Assembly (NCBI GenBank): GCA_035772735.1
Contig: JASDFA010000002.1
Location: 9,486,001-9,550,000, forward strand
Length of the DNA stretch: 64,000 nt
Direction: 5' to 3'
Source of the DNA: Datura wrightii
Taxonomy: Eukaryota > Streptophyta > Magnoliopsida > Solanales > Solanaceae
This document shows, in pieces, positions 55,203-64,000 of the stretch. How positions within the stretch are numbered: the stretch's first letter is position 1; the number at the start of each line of letters is the position of its first letter. Position numbers and translations under genes: made by a program. A model generated the notes under the pieces. The model was not told the DNA's origin, did no database searches, and saw only the letters and a program-made list of their open reading frames with translations.

Positions 55203-55757
55203 CTAGACAGAGACTATGAGCTGGTTTCTGAAGGGGGGTAACTGACACCAAATTAACTTAACCATGCTAACAGGTCTGATGCATATATTATGCACATAGA
55301 AAATCTGAATATAGCTGATGAATACGGAAGTAAACAAAATGCTGAGGAGGGATTTAGTACCTGATGTTGGAGCTGAATTGGAAGGGAATAAGTGAGGATA
55401 TCTGTCCATCATGTCTGCTTTTTCTTCCCATGTGGCTCCCTCAACTAGCTGGTTCCTCCACAAAACCTTCACCGAAGCGACTTCCTTATTTCTCAGCTTA
55501 CAAACCTGACGATCAAGGATCTGAACTGGAACCTCTTCGTAAGAGAGACTATCTTTTATTCCCACACTGTCTAGTGGCATAGCTGAAGTTGGATCACTGG
55601 TGCACTTCTTCAATTGTGACATATGGAAGACTGGGCGCACCGATGCTAACTCTGGAGGCAGTTCTAACTCATATACCACACTGCCAATTTGCTTCAAAAT
55701 TCTGTAGGGTCCCACATATCTCAGACTAAGTTTTCTTTTCTTCCTAAACCTCACCAA
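55203..55757 (-). pseudogene. Integrase C terminus and chromodomain of element H
   Basis: 184 codons open. It starts MVRFRKKRKLSLRYVGPYRI, with the GPY/F motif at residues 16-18, then LPPELASVRPVFHMSQLKK, and the chromodomain at about residues 72-124 (LSYEEVPVQILDRQVCKLRN, VASVKVLWRN, ATWEEKADM, RYPHLF). This is the best-preserved chromodomain in the window and defines H as a chromovirus. The tail after residue 125 is probably run-on. The frame is separated from the core by a short tandem duplication at about 55728-55793. Confidence 0.9.
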
Positions 55758-55793
55758 TAAGTTTTCTTTTCTTCCTAAACCTCTCCACCCCTT
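55728..55793 (-). repeat. Tandem duplication in element H integrase, at the same site as in element D
   Basis: TAAGTTTTCTTTTC..TTCCTAAACCTC occurs twice in a row with a period of about 33 bases. It falls at the lead-in to the GPY/F motif, the location of the triplication in D (31836-31920). Confidence 0.8.
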
Positions 55794-56694
55794 TCATGGG
55801 TGAAATTTTTAGATAAACCCAGTCATCCACTATAAACTCTAACTCTCTTCTCCTCACATCAGCATAGGCTTTTTGTTGGCTTTGTGCTATTTTCAACCTC
55901 TCCTTGATATGTTGCACCTTCTACATAGCCTCATGAACTATGTCTGGCCCTATCAGGTTAGCTTCACCAACCTCAAACCACCCTATAGTAGTTCTACACC
56001 TCCTACCATATAATGCCTTAAACAGGGCCATCTGGATATTGGAGTGGTAGCTGTTGTTGTACGCAAACTCGATGAGAGGTAGGTGATTATCCCAACTTCC
56101 CTTGAAATGGATCACACACGCTCTTATCATATTTTCCAAGGTCCGAATAGTCTGCTTAGCTTGTCCATCCTTCTGCAGGTGAAAAGCTATGCTGAGCTTG
56201 ACTTGGGTACTGAGTCCCTTATGAAAAGACTTCCAAAAATGTGAGGTGAACTGGGTACCTCTATCTGAAATAATGGACAAGGGTATCCCATGTAGTCTGA
56301 CCAACTCCCCGATATAAAGCTTGGCATAATCCTCAGCTGAGTCTATAGTTTTAACTCGAAGGATATATGCTGACTTAGTCATCCGGTCTACTATCACCCA
56401 GATTGAGTCATGCTGTCGATGAGTCTGAGATAGACCTGTAATAAAATTCATATTTACTTCTTCCCACTTTTATATGGGTATGTTGATATCCTGAGTCATA
56501 CCTCCCGGTCTCTGATGTTCTACCTTGACCAGCTGGCAGTTCAGGCACTTAACTACAAATTCTGCAAAGTCTCTTTTCATGTCGTTCCACCAGTAAATAT
56601 CCCGTAAATCATGGTACATCTTAGAAGCTCCTGGGTGGATAGAGTATCTCGAACTGTGTGCTTTAGCTAGTATCTGCTTTCTCAAATCACCCAC
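55794..56694 (-). pseudogene. Integrase zinc domain and catalytic core of element H
   Basis: 56470-56694: zinc domain with His20, His28, Cys50 and Cys53 of that frame (SIHPGASKMYHD, VVKCLNCQ), complete. 55921-56451: core. The first catalytic Asp is Asn (MNFITG for MDFITG), the second is intact (IISDRGTQF, Asp63), and the Glu is Lys (GQAKQTIRT, Lys99, exactly at the D35E position). SWDNHLPLIEFAYNNSYHS and RTTIGWFEVGE are conserved. Between 55794 and 55920 the C-terminal linker is in other frames. Two catalytic substitutions make the enzyme dead. All are G-to-A type changes on the coding strand. Confidence 0.9.
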
Positions 56695-56735
56695 ATCTGG
56701 TAGCGCAACCTATCTTGGTAACGGAGTACACCATC

Positions 56736-57365
56736 TCACCCTTGGGAGAAAGCCTCCACTTCTTTTCTGAGAACTGCCTCCTTCAGCTTAATCAATGTGG
56801 GATCTTCATCCTGCCTTGACTTAACTTCAATGATCAATGAGGAGTCTGATCCACTCTGCACCACTACTCCGCCCTCAATTGTATCAACCAATTGCACTCC
56901 AACCAAGCTAACCTGTGGATATCCTTTGCCAGTTCCTTTTTCCTTCTTCAACATAAGCCACGCTCCTTATAGACATCCTTCTTAGGGCATTGGCCACCAC
57001 ATTGGCTTTCCTCGGGTGGTACAACACACTCATGTCATAGTCCTTTAGTAGCTTCAACCATCTTCTCTGACGAAGATTTAGATCTTCTGACTGAACACGT
57101 ACTAAAGGCTCTTGTGATTAGTGAAAACATCCACATGAGCCCTGTAAAGGTAGTGCCTCCATATTTTCAATGAAAACACCACTGCTGCCATTTCCAGGTC
57201 ATGAGTCGAATAGTTCTTCTCGTAAACCTTGTGCTGTCTAGAGGCGTAAGCTATCACCTTACCTGCTGCATCAGAATGCAACCAAGTCCAACTCTGGAAG
57301 TAGCACAATACACCACGAAACTATCTATTCCTTCCGGCAAGGTTAATACTAGAGCTGCAGTGAGT
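56736..57365 (-). pseudogene. RNase H and linker of element H
   Basis: 57102-57308: [43 protein letters not shown] with VFTNHKSL, where the usual TDHKSL Asp has become Asn. 57001-57100 continues with the LRQRRWLKLLKDYDMSVLYH-type segment out of frame. 56736-56954 is the linker (SDSSLIIEVKSRQDEDPTLIK). The N-terminal CDAS segment is disrupted near 57290-57350. The loss of an active-site Asp and frame changes indicate inactivity. Confidence 0.82.
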
Positions 57366-58140
57366 CAAGTTTTCAACTCCTGAAAACTCTTCTCATACAC
57401 ATCTGACCACTGGAATTTCACCTTTTTATGAGTCAACCTAGTCAGAGCGGATGCAATAGATGAGAAATCTTCCACAAAACGTCGGTAATAACTGGCTATA
57501 CCTAAGAAGCTTCTGATTTCAGTTGGGGAAGTAGGTCTTGGCCACTCTTTCACCGCAGCTATCTTTTGAGGATCTACCTGAATACCTTTACCCGATACCA
57601 TGTGACCAAGGAAAGTCACTGAATTCAACCAAAATTTGAATTTTCTAAACTTAACGAACAACTGGCGATCTCTGAGTATCTGTAGCACTATCCTCAGGTG
57701 GTTAGCATGCTCTTCTTTTCTTCCAGAGTATACCAGAATGTCGTTGATAAATACAATGACGAACATGTCTAGGTATGGCTTGAAAACCCTATTCATCAGG
57801 TCCATGAAAGCAGCAGGGGCAATAGTCAGTCCAAAGGACATAACCACAAATTAGTAGTGGCCATACTGAGTTTTAAAAGCTGTTTTCGGTATGTCACACT
57901 CTCTGACCCTTAGCTGATGGTACCCCGACCTGAGATCTACCTTGGAGAAACAACTGGCTCCCTGAAGCTGATCGAACAAGTTGTCGATCCTGGGTAGGGG
58001 ATACCTATTATTGAGTGTGACCTTATTCAACTGAAGGTAGTCGATACACATCCTGAGGGTACCGTCTTTCTTCCGCACAAATAATACTAGAGCACCCCAT
58101 AGAGAGATGCTGGGCCTGATGAAGCCTCTATCGAGGAGGT
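57365..58140 (-). pseudogene. Reverse transcriptase of element H
   Basis: 57851-58078: [55 protein letters not shown] with the first catalytic Asp, and [11 protein letters not shown], ended by TAG. 57365-57847 in the same region: [31 protein letters not shown], where FIDD has become [20 protein letters not shown] and [20 protein letters not shown]. Only a few lesions interrupt it, but the D-to-N change in the metal-binding pair is expected to be lethal. The lead-in WGAPV is damaged at 58080-58100. Confidence 0.9.
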
Positions 58141-58803
58141 CTTTAACTGCTCCTTCAACTCCTTAAGCTCAGCTGGATACATTCTGTAAGGAGGGATGGA
58201 GATGGGCTGGGTGTCTGGAAGGAGGTCTATGCCGAAGACTATTTCCTGCTCAAGAGGAACTCTAGGAAGATCTTTGAGAAACACGTCAGGGGACTCACTG
58301 ACAACTAGAACTGACTGAATAGTCGGGGTCTCGGAGATGAAATCTTTGACATGAACTAGATGATAAATACACCCTTTGGAAATAAGCTTTCTGGCCTTAA
58401 GGTAGGAAATAAACTGATTCTTAGGCATTGAACTACTGCCCGTCCACTCTAAAGAAGGATCATTAGGGAACTGAAACCTGACGACCCTAGTTCTGTAGTC
58501 AACTGAGGCATAACCGGAGTGTAACCAATCCATGCCAAGAATGAGGTCAAAGTCAACCATGTCTAACTCTACAAGATTGGCTGGAATAACTTTATTCAAG
58601 ATTGAGACTGGGCATTTTCTATACACCCGACTGGCTCTAAATGAGTGGCCAATTGGGGTGGAGACTGAGAATGGTTTTGAGAGGACTTCTGGACTGATAT
58701 CAAATTGGACAGCTACATAGAGAGTCACAAATAATAGTGTGGCTCCTGGATCTAGTAGGGTATACATGTCTTGACGGAAAAGGCGTAAAAAACCCGTGAC
58801 CAT
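58087..58803 (-). pseudogene. Protease and RT linker of element H
   Basis: 238 codons open. It starts MVTGFLRLFRQDMYTLLDPGAT.LLFVTLYVAVQF (catalytic DPGA), then KPFSVSTPIGHSFRASRVYR, LVELDMVDFDLILGMDWLHS, the protease second motif GMDWL, and VVRFQFPNDPSLEWTGS. From residue about 140 it is the linker to RT ([42 protein letters not shown]). It ends in a frameshift before the RT palm. It is the longest open pol frame of H and colinear with 7090-7417 plus 21703-22050 of C. Confidence 0.9.
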
Positions 58804-59993
58804 GTCAGGTGAGCTCTCCTGATCCTGAAGAGAGGAAAAAACATAAAAATGATTTTGGCGCTGCCCGCCATTCGTACCTGAAGTGTTGGCCTACTAAGCT
58901 AGTTGACCTGCTGGAGCTGCTGAAGTGGTAGATTGTGATCTTCCCCGTCCAGTTGACAGGCATACTTTGTGCCGATGACCAAGCTGTCCATACCCAAAGG
59001 AACCCTCTCGGCCCTGAAGGCATTCCCCTGGATGGTTCTTGCCACACTTAAGGCAAGCTGGGTAGCGGTTGCTGGCGCTGTGACTCTGGGACTTTGAGCC
59101 AAGTGCTCCATCCCTCTGATCCTTGCGGGATTGAAAAGTAGGGGCATTGGATAAAGTGGGTGCTAGAGCCCTCTACTGCTGCTGCTGTGGGCGGCTACTA
59201 CCGCCAAATATCTAGTGGCCATATCTGACTGGCTAGTCCTTGCCCGTTTGTTCTCCCACTTCAAGTCTTTTAGTTTTTCTGCCTCAATCTTCTAGGCATG
59301 AACTATGGGGTTGGAGAGATCAATATCATTAATAAGCATTGCAGTCTTGCACTCCTTGAGGACCAAGTTCGATACTCCATTAATGAACTTCAGCATGCGA
59401 TCCCTCAACTCAATTACCATCTCTTGAGCATATTTAGACAACCTTGTGAACTCCAGTGCATACTTTTCCATTGTTCGATTTCCCTATTTCAAATTCATAA
59501 ATTCAGCCACCTTAGCCTCCCTGAGCTCCCAGGGGAAGAATATGTCTAGGAAGGCTGTAGTGAAATCCTCCCATTCCACTGGTTCTGCCCCCGTTGGTCT
59601 CCCCTCCTTCCATTGGTCGTACCAGATCTAAGCTACCCCTTTCAGCTAGTAGGTAGCCAGGTTGGCACTCTCTGAGGAGCTAACACACATAATTCGCGTG
59701 ATCTTCCTATTCTCATCCGTGAAATCCGGTGGGTCCTCTCCCACCTTAGATCCATGGAATACTTGAAGGGTCATCTGGGTGAAGTCCCGAACTCGAGAAG
59801 CTGCTGCGGACTCATTAGTATTGATTGGAACCACTAGCTGGTTCACCTGGTTCGTGACTGTTTGTGCGAGCAACTGGATAGCAATTTTGAACTCTGTGGA
59901 GGACACTGGGTCATCCTGAGGGGCTGCTGGTGTTGGTGGGGAAAGTCAGTGAGCGTTGCTGGCCCTTCTTTTGTTGCCACATCATGGAGGCAT
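58804..59993 (-). pseudogene. gag of element H
   Basis: The likely start is ATG at 59993 (M-P-P), with codon 4 now TGA where CGA (Arg) is usual in Tekay gags, a CpG transition. 59646-59906: FKIAIQLLAQTVTNQVNQLV, then VFHGSKVGEDPPDFTDENRK and IMCVSSSESANLATY, the Retrotrans_gag start. 59300-59640 holds the rest of the capsid domain in broken frames. The knuckle region at about 59000-59060 reads C-x-K-C-G-K..C in a frame not clearly open. 58899-59147 and 58805-59047 are overlapping frames of the Ser/Gly-rich linker to protease. Stops and frameshifts exceed those in pol. Confidence 0.8.
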
Positions 59994-60192
59994 GATTTCA
60001 CTGAAACAAAACAGAGCACGAGTTAGGATAACATTTCTGGAATTGAACTTCGGTGCATAATGTATGAAAAAAAGGGAGTTTTTCCTAATAACATCTCGTA
60101 GCCTCCCATCATAAGTGTGACGCGCTTCACACCCACGAAAAGGACTCTACTCGACGCGACTTTTAGACATCCTAGGATACTCTAAACCTAGT

Positions 60193-60204
60193 GCTCTGAC
60201 ACCA
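60193..60204 (-). other. Primer binding site of element H (iMet type)
   Basis: TGGTGTCAGAGC on the minus strand, four bases inside the LTR end at 60209. One base off TGGTATCAGAGC. Confidence 0.82.
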
Positions 60205-60208
60205 AGTT

Positions 60209-61957
60209 TGTGATGCACTGAGTCTATACCCTGGATGAGACACAGTACTTGGAGTCACAAGTAGCCCCAATTCAACCCATTGCCTATCAAAACATTGGCA
60301 TTCTGAGTAAAAACACATTGGAAGCTTTAAAATAATAAAATAAAATATTTATGAATAAGAACTAAATCGTAAAGTTTTAGTACAACTGAAAACAAATTGA
60401 AAATCTAGATCTGTGTCTGTGTCTGAAAGCCATCTATCTAATAAGTTTCTAGGACAAGCCCCCAGCTAACTCTAAGTCTAACTGGAAGAAATATAACTGA
60501 AAAGAAATAATCATCATGCTCGAAAGATGAGGACTCACCACTGGTGCGACTGAAAACTCCTAAATGCAATTTGCTAACGGTGTTGAGACGGAGAACCTAC
60601 AACTGTATTATAAAACATTACAACATAAAAGGTATGTGTTGGTACTTTCAAAATACTGAGTAAGTAGGAGAACCATAACACGGAGAATAACATAATTGAA
60701 CTATAAAGACATGCAATGACCAACTGAAATGCTAAAATTAAAAACTAAAATGGTCAAAATGACCTTTTCTAATGGTTAAAGACATGCCCTAAATCTGAGA
60801 TACTGATCTGAAATATTACACTGAACTGAGTAATCTAAAACTATTCTGAGCTGAGCTAATTTGAGACTGAACTAAATTGACTAGTGGGAGAGTATTTAAC
60901 CGACATGTAACCATGTGAGGTAGATGTGGAGTCCGATATATACACTCAATCAGTAGGACCCAATATACCTTGCTAGGGTATAAAGGCATGAACTGGGTGA
61001 TCACAGGTCTGGGGCCACAAGGCCAATAAAAATAACCTATACTGGCAACATCGTTCTAAGAACCTGGGTGCGCTGGAACCCCGGTCCACTTGGTGCTAAG
61101 TCCTACTCCCATAGGATAGTCCTAGATTGACTACTAGGTTGATAACTCAAAACTGGGGCCCAAGACTATGTCAGGATTACTTATCTGGAAGTACCCTGAG
61201 AGTCTTATCGGACCAGATTCTACAACAGCTGTTCTAAGACTGGTCAGAGCTGCTTATCTGATAGCGTCGTAACCGTCTAAAGAACAACTGTAATTTGAAG
61301 CTGGGCTCCTAAAGATGGTTAGAGCTACTTATTCAGAAGTTTCATGACCGCCTAAAGAACCACTAAAATATGATATTGAATCTAATTCTGATAACTGGGA
61401 GGCATTATTGATACCTCAAGGATTAACTGTAGTCAAATTGATCAGCTGATATTTATGGACAACACTAAGTGTAATAATCTGACTGAGACTGGACATGTAT
61501 ATATCTGACTAAAAATTCCACATACACTAACAATATGGGGATCTCAAATCTGATAGAAACAAGCTAAAGGGAAGCTAGTCTAACACACAAGATTCTAAAT
61601 TCTGCTGAATTGAGAACTAGGGCTAAATCATTCCAATTGATACAATCTTCACAAATTCATATAAATAGGGAATAATAAGCAGTTAAAAATCATGAGTAAT
61701 ACTCCACTTGAAATCTCAAAGAAATTAGTCTGACAATTGCTCTATATTTCGAATCCACAGGGCTGAACTGACAGAGAAAAATAAAGAGGATTTTAGGGAC
61801 ACAAGGGAAGAACAATTCACTTGTTGAATTTCCACATACCTGGCTTAGAAATACCTAAAGAATAAATCTTGAATCTCTACAACTGATGAGGAGCCCTATA
61901 TTCTGCTTGAGAGAAGTGACTTGGGTTCTACAATTGATTTCTAGTGGTGTAAGTGGG
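60209..61957 (-). repeat. 5' LTR of element H, truncated
   Basis: Matches 52587 to about 54310 of the 3' LTR at roughly 90% by eye. The outer ~0.8 kb, including the TATA region and the palindrome cluster, is missing and replaced by unrelated sequence from 61958. Confidence 0.82.
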
Positions 61958-62351
61958 GTAGGGGTGGGCATTCAGGCTATCAGATTGGATATGAAAATTT
62001 TGGTTTGGATATTTTATTTTAAGATTACAAAAAGTACAATCCAAATTCAATACAAATAAATTTATATTGGATTGGATTTTTTAAGTTCGATTTCAGATTA
62101 ATCGATTTGGACTTTTCGGATTTTCGATTTTGACTTTTGAGCTTTTTTAGGTAGACCATAACAATTAACAACCTCAATCCACCTAATTGTTTCCTCTTTG
62201 AAATATATAACTCTCTACAATTAACAAGCATTGAGGTGACTCTACCACCCACGGCATGTATTAAAATTTACTTGCTCATAAAATATTTTACATTTTTATA
62301 TTTGATTAATAGAGAAGTTCATATTGATTTAATATTGTGGTGGGTCGTAGG
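61958..62351. other. Intervening AT-rich sequence with a possible hAT-type end
   Basis: Begins TAGGGGTGGGCATTC at 61959-61973, a word that in plant genomes often marks a terminal inverted repeat of hAT-like elements, followed by TTGGATATG/TTTGGATTT-rich text. No matching inverted end (TGCCCACCCCTA) was found up to 62351, so a complete element is not supported. The remainder, to the LTR start at 62352, has no recognised feature. Confidence 0.3.
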
Positions 62352-63509
62352 TATTGATCTTGGGCAGAATTATATGCCTGAGTGATACTCAATTGCTTCA
62401 TTTCGTCTTGTTTATCTATCGTTATTTGTACATTCTCATGTGATTTGTATTTAAAATGTGAATTTATACTAACCAATATGATTAGTGTTGTTTTGCAGGA
62501 AAAATGTAATTTTAGGAAGCTAAGATGCATGTTGGTGAAAATCGGGAATGGACTCGGAAGCGAGCAGTGTAAAAGGTCAAGGAAAAGCAGCTAATATAGG
62601 GGCTCCGCATTGGAGTCGTGTCACGCTGCCATCGCGGAGGCATTTTGCCTTGGATGATTTATTTTGGAAAATTTCCAGTGAAGGTCCGCGTTGCCTCCGT
62701 GACATGGAGGCAATGCCACGCGATACAAGCCGTGGCACGTTGGGGATATTTACCTACAACATCAAATTCCAGTAAGGGTTAGCGACGACGCCATGGCACA
62801 TTGGACAAGCCCCACGTTGCATGTCGTGGCACGCTGAGGAGTAAAATGCTGAGGGACCTGATTCCAGAGAGGGTCCGCGTTAGCTCCGTGTCACGGAGGC
62901 AGTGCTCCGCGATGCACTCCGTGACAAGTTGCTTGTTATTGCGGAAAAAATTCCCACTAGTATAAATAGCACACGTAGGTTTATTTTTAATTTATTCTGA
63001 CTTGGTTGAGCAAGAACGTGGGTTACAGGCAGTTGAGGGGACGAAAATTCTAGTGTTCTTCTCTATCTCTTTCTCCTTTATTTCAATTGTTTGTATGAAT
63101 TACACTCATTTGATGATGTTTAATCCACAAATGAATGGCTAAATTCACTTCTTTCTAAGGTTAAGAACATTTGTAATGGAATGTAATTGTTGATCATTTT
63201 GGTTTTTCATCTTTTCTTCCATGGTTGTTCTATCAATTCTTGTTCTTACTGCATTAATGTCTAGCCAATGTTAATGTATATCTAAAAAATCCAGTTTTAT
63301 CTTGAAAAGGAAAGAAATTGGAAAGTTGTGAATTGGTAGCATATGATGTCTTCTTAGTTTGGAAAAATTGAGAATTGATTTACCTTCAGAATAGAAATAT
63401 ATTTGAAAGTCGTATTAGTCAATTAAGGAATCGGTTTCATATGCGTGGGTGTCAATTGCATGAGATGTGAGAGTATTGTTCGAGGACGAACAAGGTTTTA
63501 AGTTTGGGG
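62352..63509 (+). repeat. Element F: truncated Athila-type 5' LTR and 3' internal end
   Basis: LTR start TGATCTTGGGCAG at 62352, U3 palindrome cluster 62600-62935 (perfect CTCCGTGTCACGGAG at 62884-62898; CTCCGTGACATGGAG at 62695-62709), TATA box TATAAATA at 62961-62968, then part of R/U5. No LTR end or primer site is found. By about 63300 the text is unrelated, and at 63480-63509 it becomes the Athila 3' end (GTTCGAGGACGAACAAGG, TTTAAGTTTGGGGTAAG), directly followed by the next LTR. So nearly all the internal region and part of the LTR were deleted. Confidence 0.72.
62961..62968 (+). promoter_or_regulatory. TATA box of the F LTR
   Basis: TATAAATA in AGTATAAATAGCAC, 26 bases after the end of the palindrome cluster. 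Confidence 0.65.
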
Positions 63510-64000
63510 TAAGTGATCTTGGGTAGAATTATATGCCCAAGTGATACTCAATTGCTTCATTTCGTCTTGTTTATCTTTCGTTATTTGTACATTCTCATGT
63601 GATTTGTAGTTAAAATGTGAATTTATACTAACCAACATGATTAGGGTTGTTTTGCAGGAAAAATGTAATTTTAGGAAGCTAAGATGCATGTTGGTGAAAA
63701 TCGGGATTGGATTTGGAAGCGATCAGTGGAAAAGGTCAAGGAAAAGCAGCAAATATAGGGGCTACGCAATGGAGCCGCGTCACGCTGCCATCACGGAGGC
63801 ATTTTGCCTCGGATGATTTATTTTGGCAAATTTCCAGTGAAGGTCCGCGTTGCCTTCGTGACACAGAGGTAATGCCATGCGATACAAGTCGTGGCACGTT
63901 GGGGATATTTACCTGGAACATCAAATTCTAGTAAGGGTTCGCGACGTCGCCGTGGAAAGTTGGCCAAGCCCCGCGTTGCATGCCGTGGCACGCTGAGGAG
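63510..64000 (+). repeat. Element F 3' LTR, cut by the window end
   Basis: TGATCTTGGGTAGAATTA onward matches 62352-62842 at about 93-95% by eye, including the palindrome cluster from 63765. It is preceded by the polypurine-tract text at 63480-63509, as expected for a 3' LTR. The small frames on either strand (for example 63707-63931) are shared LTR text. Confidence 0.8.

Larger units (their letters stand above)
52587..61957 (-). mobile_element. Element H: chromovirus (Tekay type), minus strand
   Basis: 3' LTR 52587-55126, polypurine tract, then on the minus strand integrase with chromodomain, RNase H, RT, protease and gag up to a start codon at 59993, an iMet-like primer site at 60193-60204, and a truncated 5' LTR (60209 to about 61957). 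Domain order is the standard gag-PR-RT-RH-IN-chromodomain. The 5' LTR lacks its outer ~0.8 kb (U3), including the palindrome cluster present in the 3' copy, so no right target duplication can be checked. Three catalytic residues are substituted. It is inserted in the duplicated LTR G1. Confidence 0.87.

Noticed and set aside
61959..61970. Complete hAT element or MITE starting TAGGGGTGGGCA
   Set aside because: No inverted partner and no eight-base duplication found before 62352; kept only as a low-confidence fragment.

Overview
This window looks like heterochromatic plant DNA made almost entirely of LTR retrotransposons. I see no host gene, structural RNA gene or CRISPR array. Two lineages of Ty3/gypsy elements make up most of it. 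The first is Athila-type (tRNA-Asp-like primer sites, conserved GGGAGGCAACCCA downstream motif). The second is Tekay/Del-type chromoviruses (initiator-Met primer sites, a chromodomain at the integrase C terminus where that end is preserved). The mix of families and the LTR style suggest a eudicot, possibly a Solanaceae species; the taxon is an inference. Every element is disabled by stops, frameshifts, catalytic substitutions or truncation.

The main structure from base 1 to about 46.3 kb is one nested stack. Element A0 is an Athila-type non-autonomous element on the minus strand. Its 5' LTR lies at 3105-3412 and resumes at 45139-46293. That LTR was split by element C, a plus-strand Tekay element (3413 to 45138), flanked on both sides by the target duplication GTTAA. 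C was itself hit four times: by element B (Athila type, plus, 7423-21702) in protease; by a solo LTR (22338-24439) in reverse transcriptase; by a second solo LTR (25469-28133) between RNase H and integrase; and by element D (Tekay, minus, from 28816) in the integrase core. D carries element E (36048-43503, minus) in its gag. E is an Athila-type element that retains only gag and protease. Target duplications support five of these events (C, B, both solo LTRs and E). Element A (1-1759) is a truncated relative of B lying inside A0.

From 45.1 to 52.6 kb is an old tandem duplication. The C/A0 insertion junction, with the rest of the A0 LTR, about 0.9 kb of flank and the start of a further LTR, appears at 45112-47390 and again at 50371-52586. 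The first copy abuts a broken LTR of D. Two degraded LTRs fill the gap between copies. From 52.6 to 62 kb lies element H, a minus-strand chromovirus with a recognisable gag-protease-RT-RNase H-integrase-chromodomain order and a truncated 5' LTR. The right end (62352-64000) holds two plus-strand LTR copies of the A0/E type, the second running off the window.

The least expected signal is in the LTR promoters. Clusters of one of two short odd-length palindromes, ACGASTCGT or CTCCGTGWCACGGAG, lie in U3 just upstream of the TATA box where one can be seen. Each palindrome occurs in both Athila-type and Tekay-type elements, so they do not follow the coding phylogeny.
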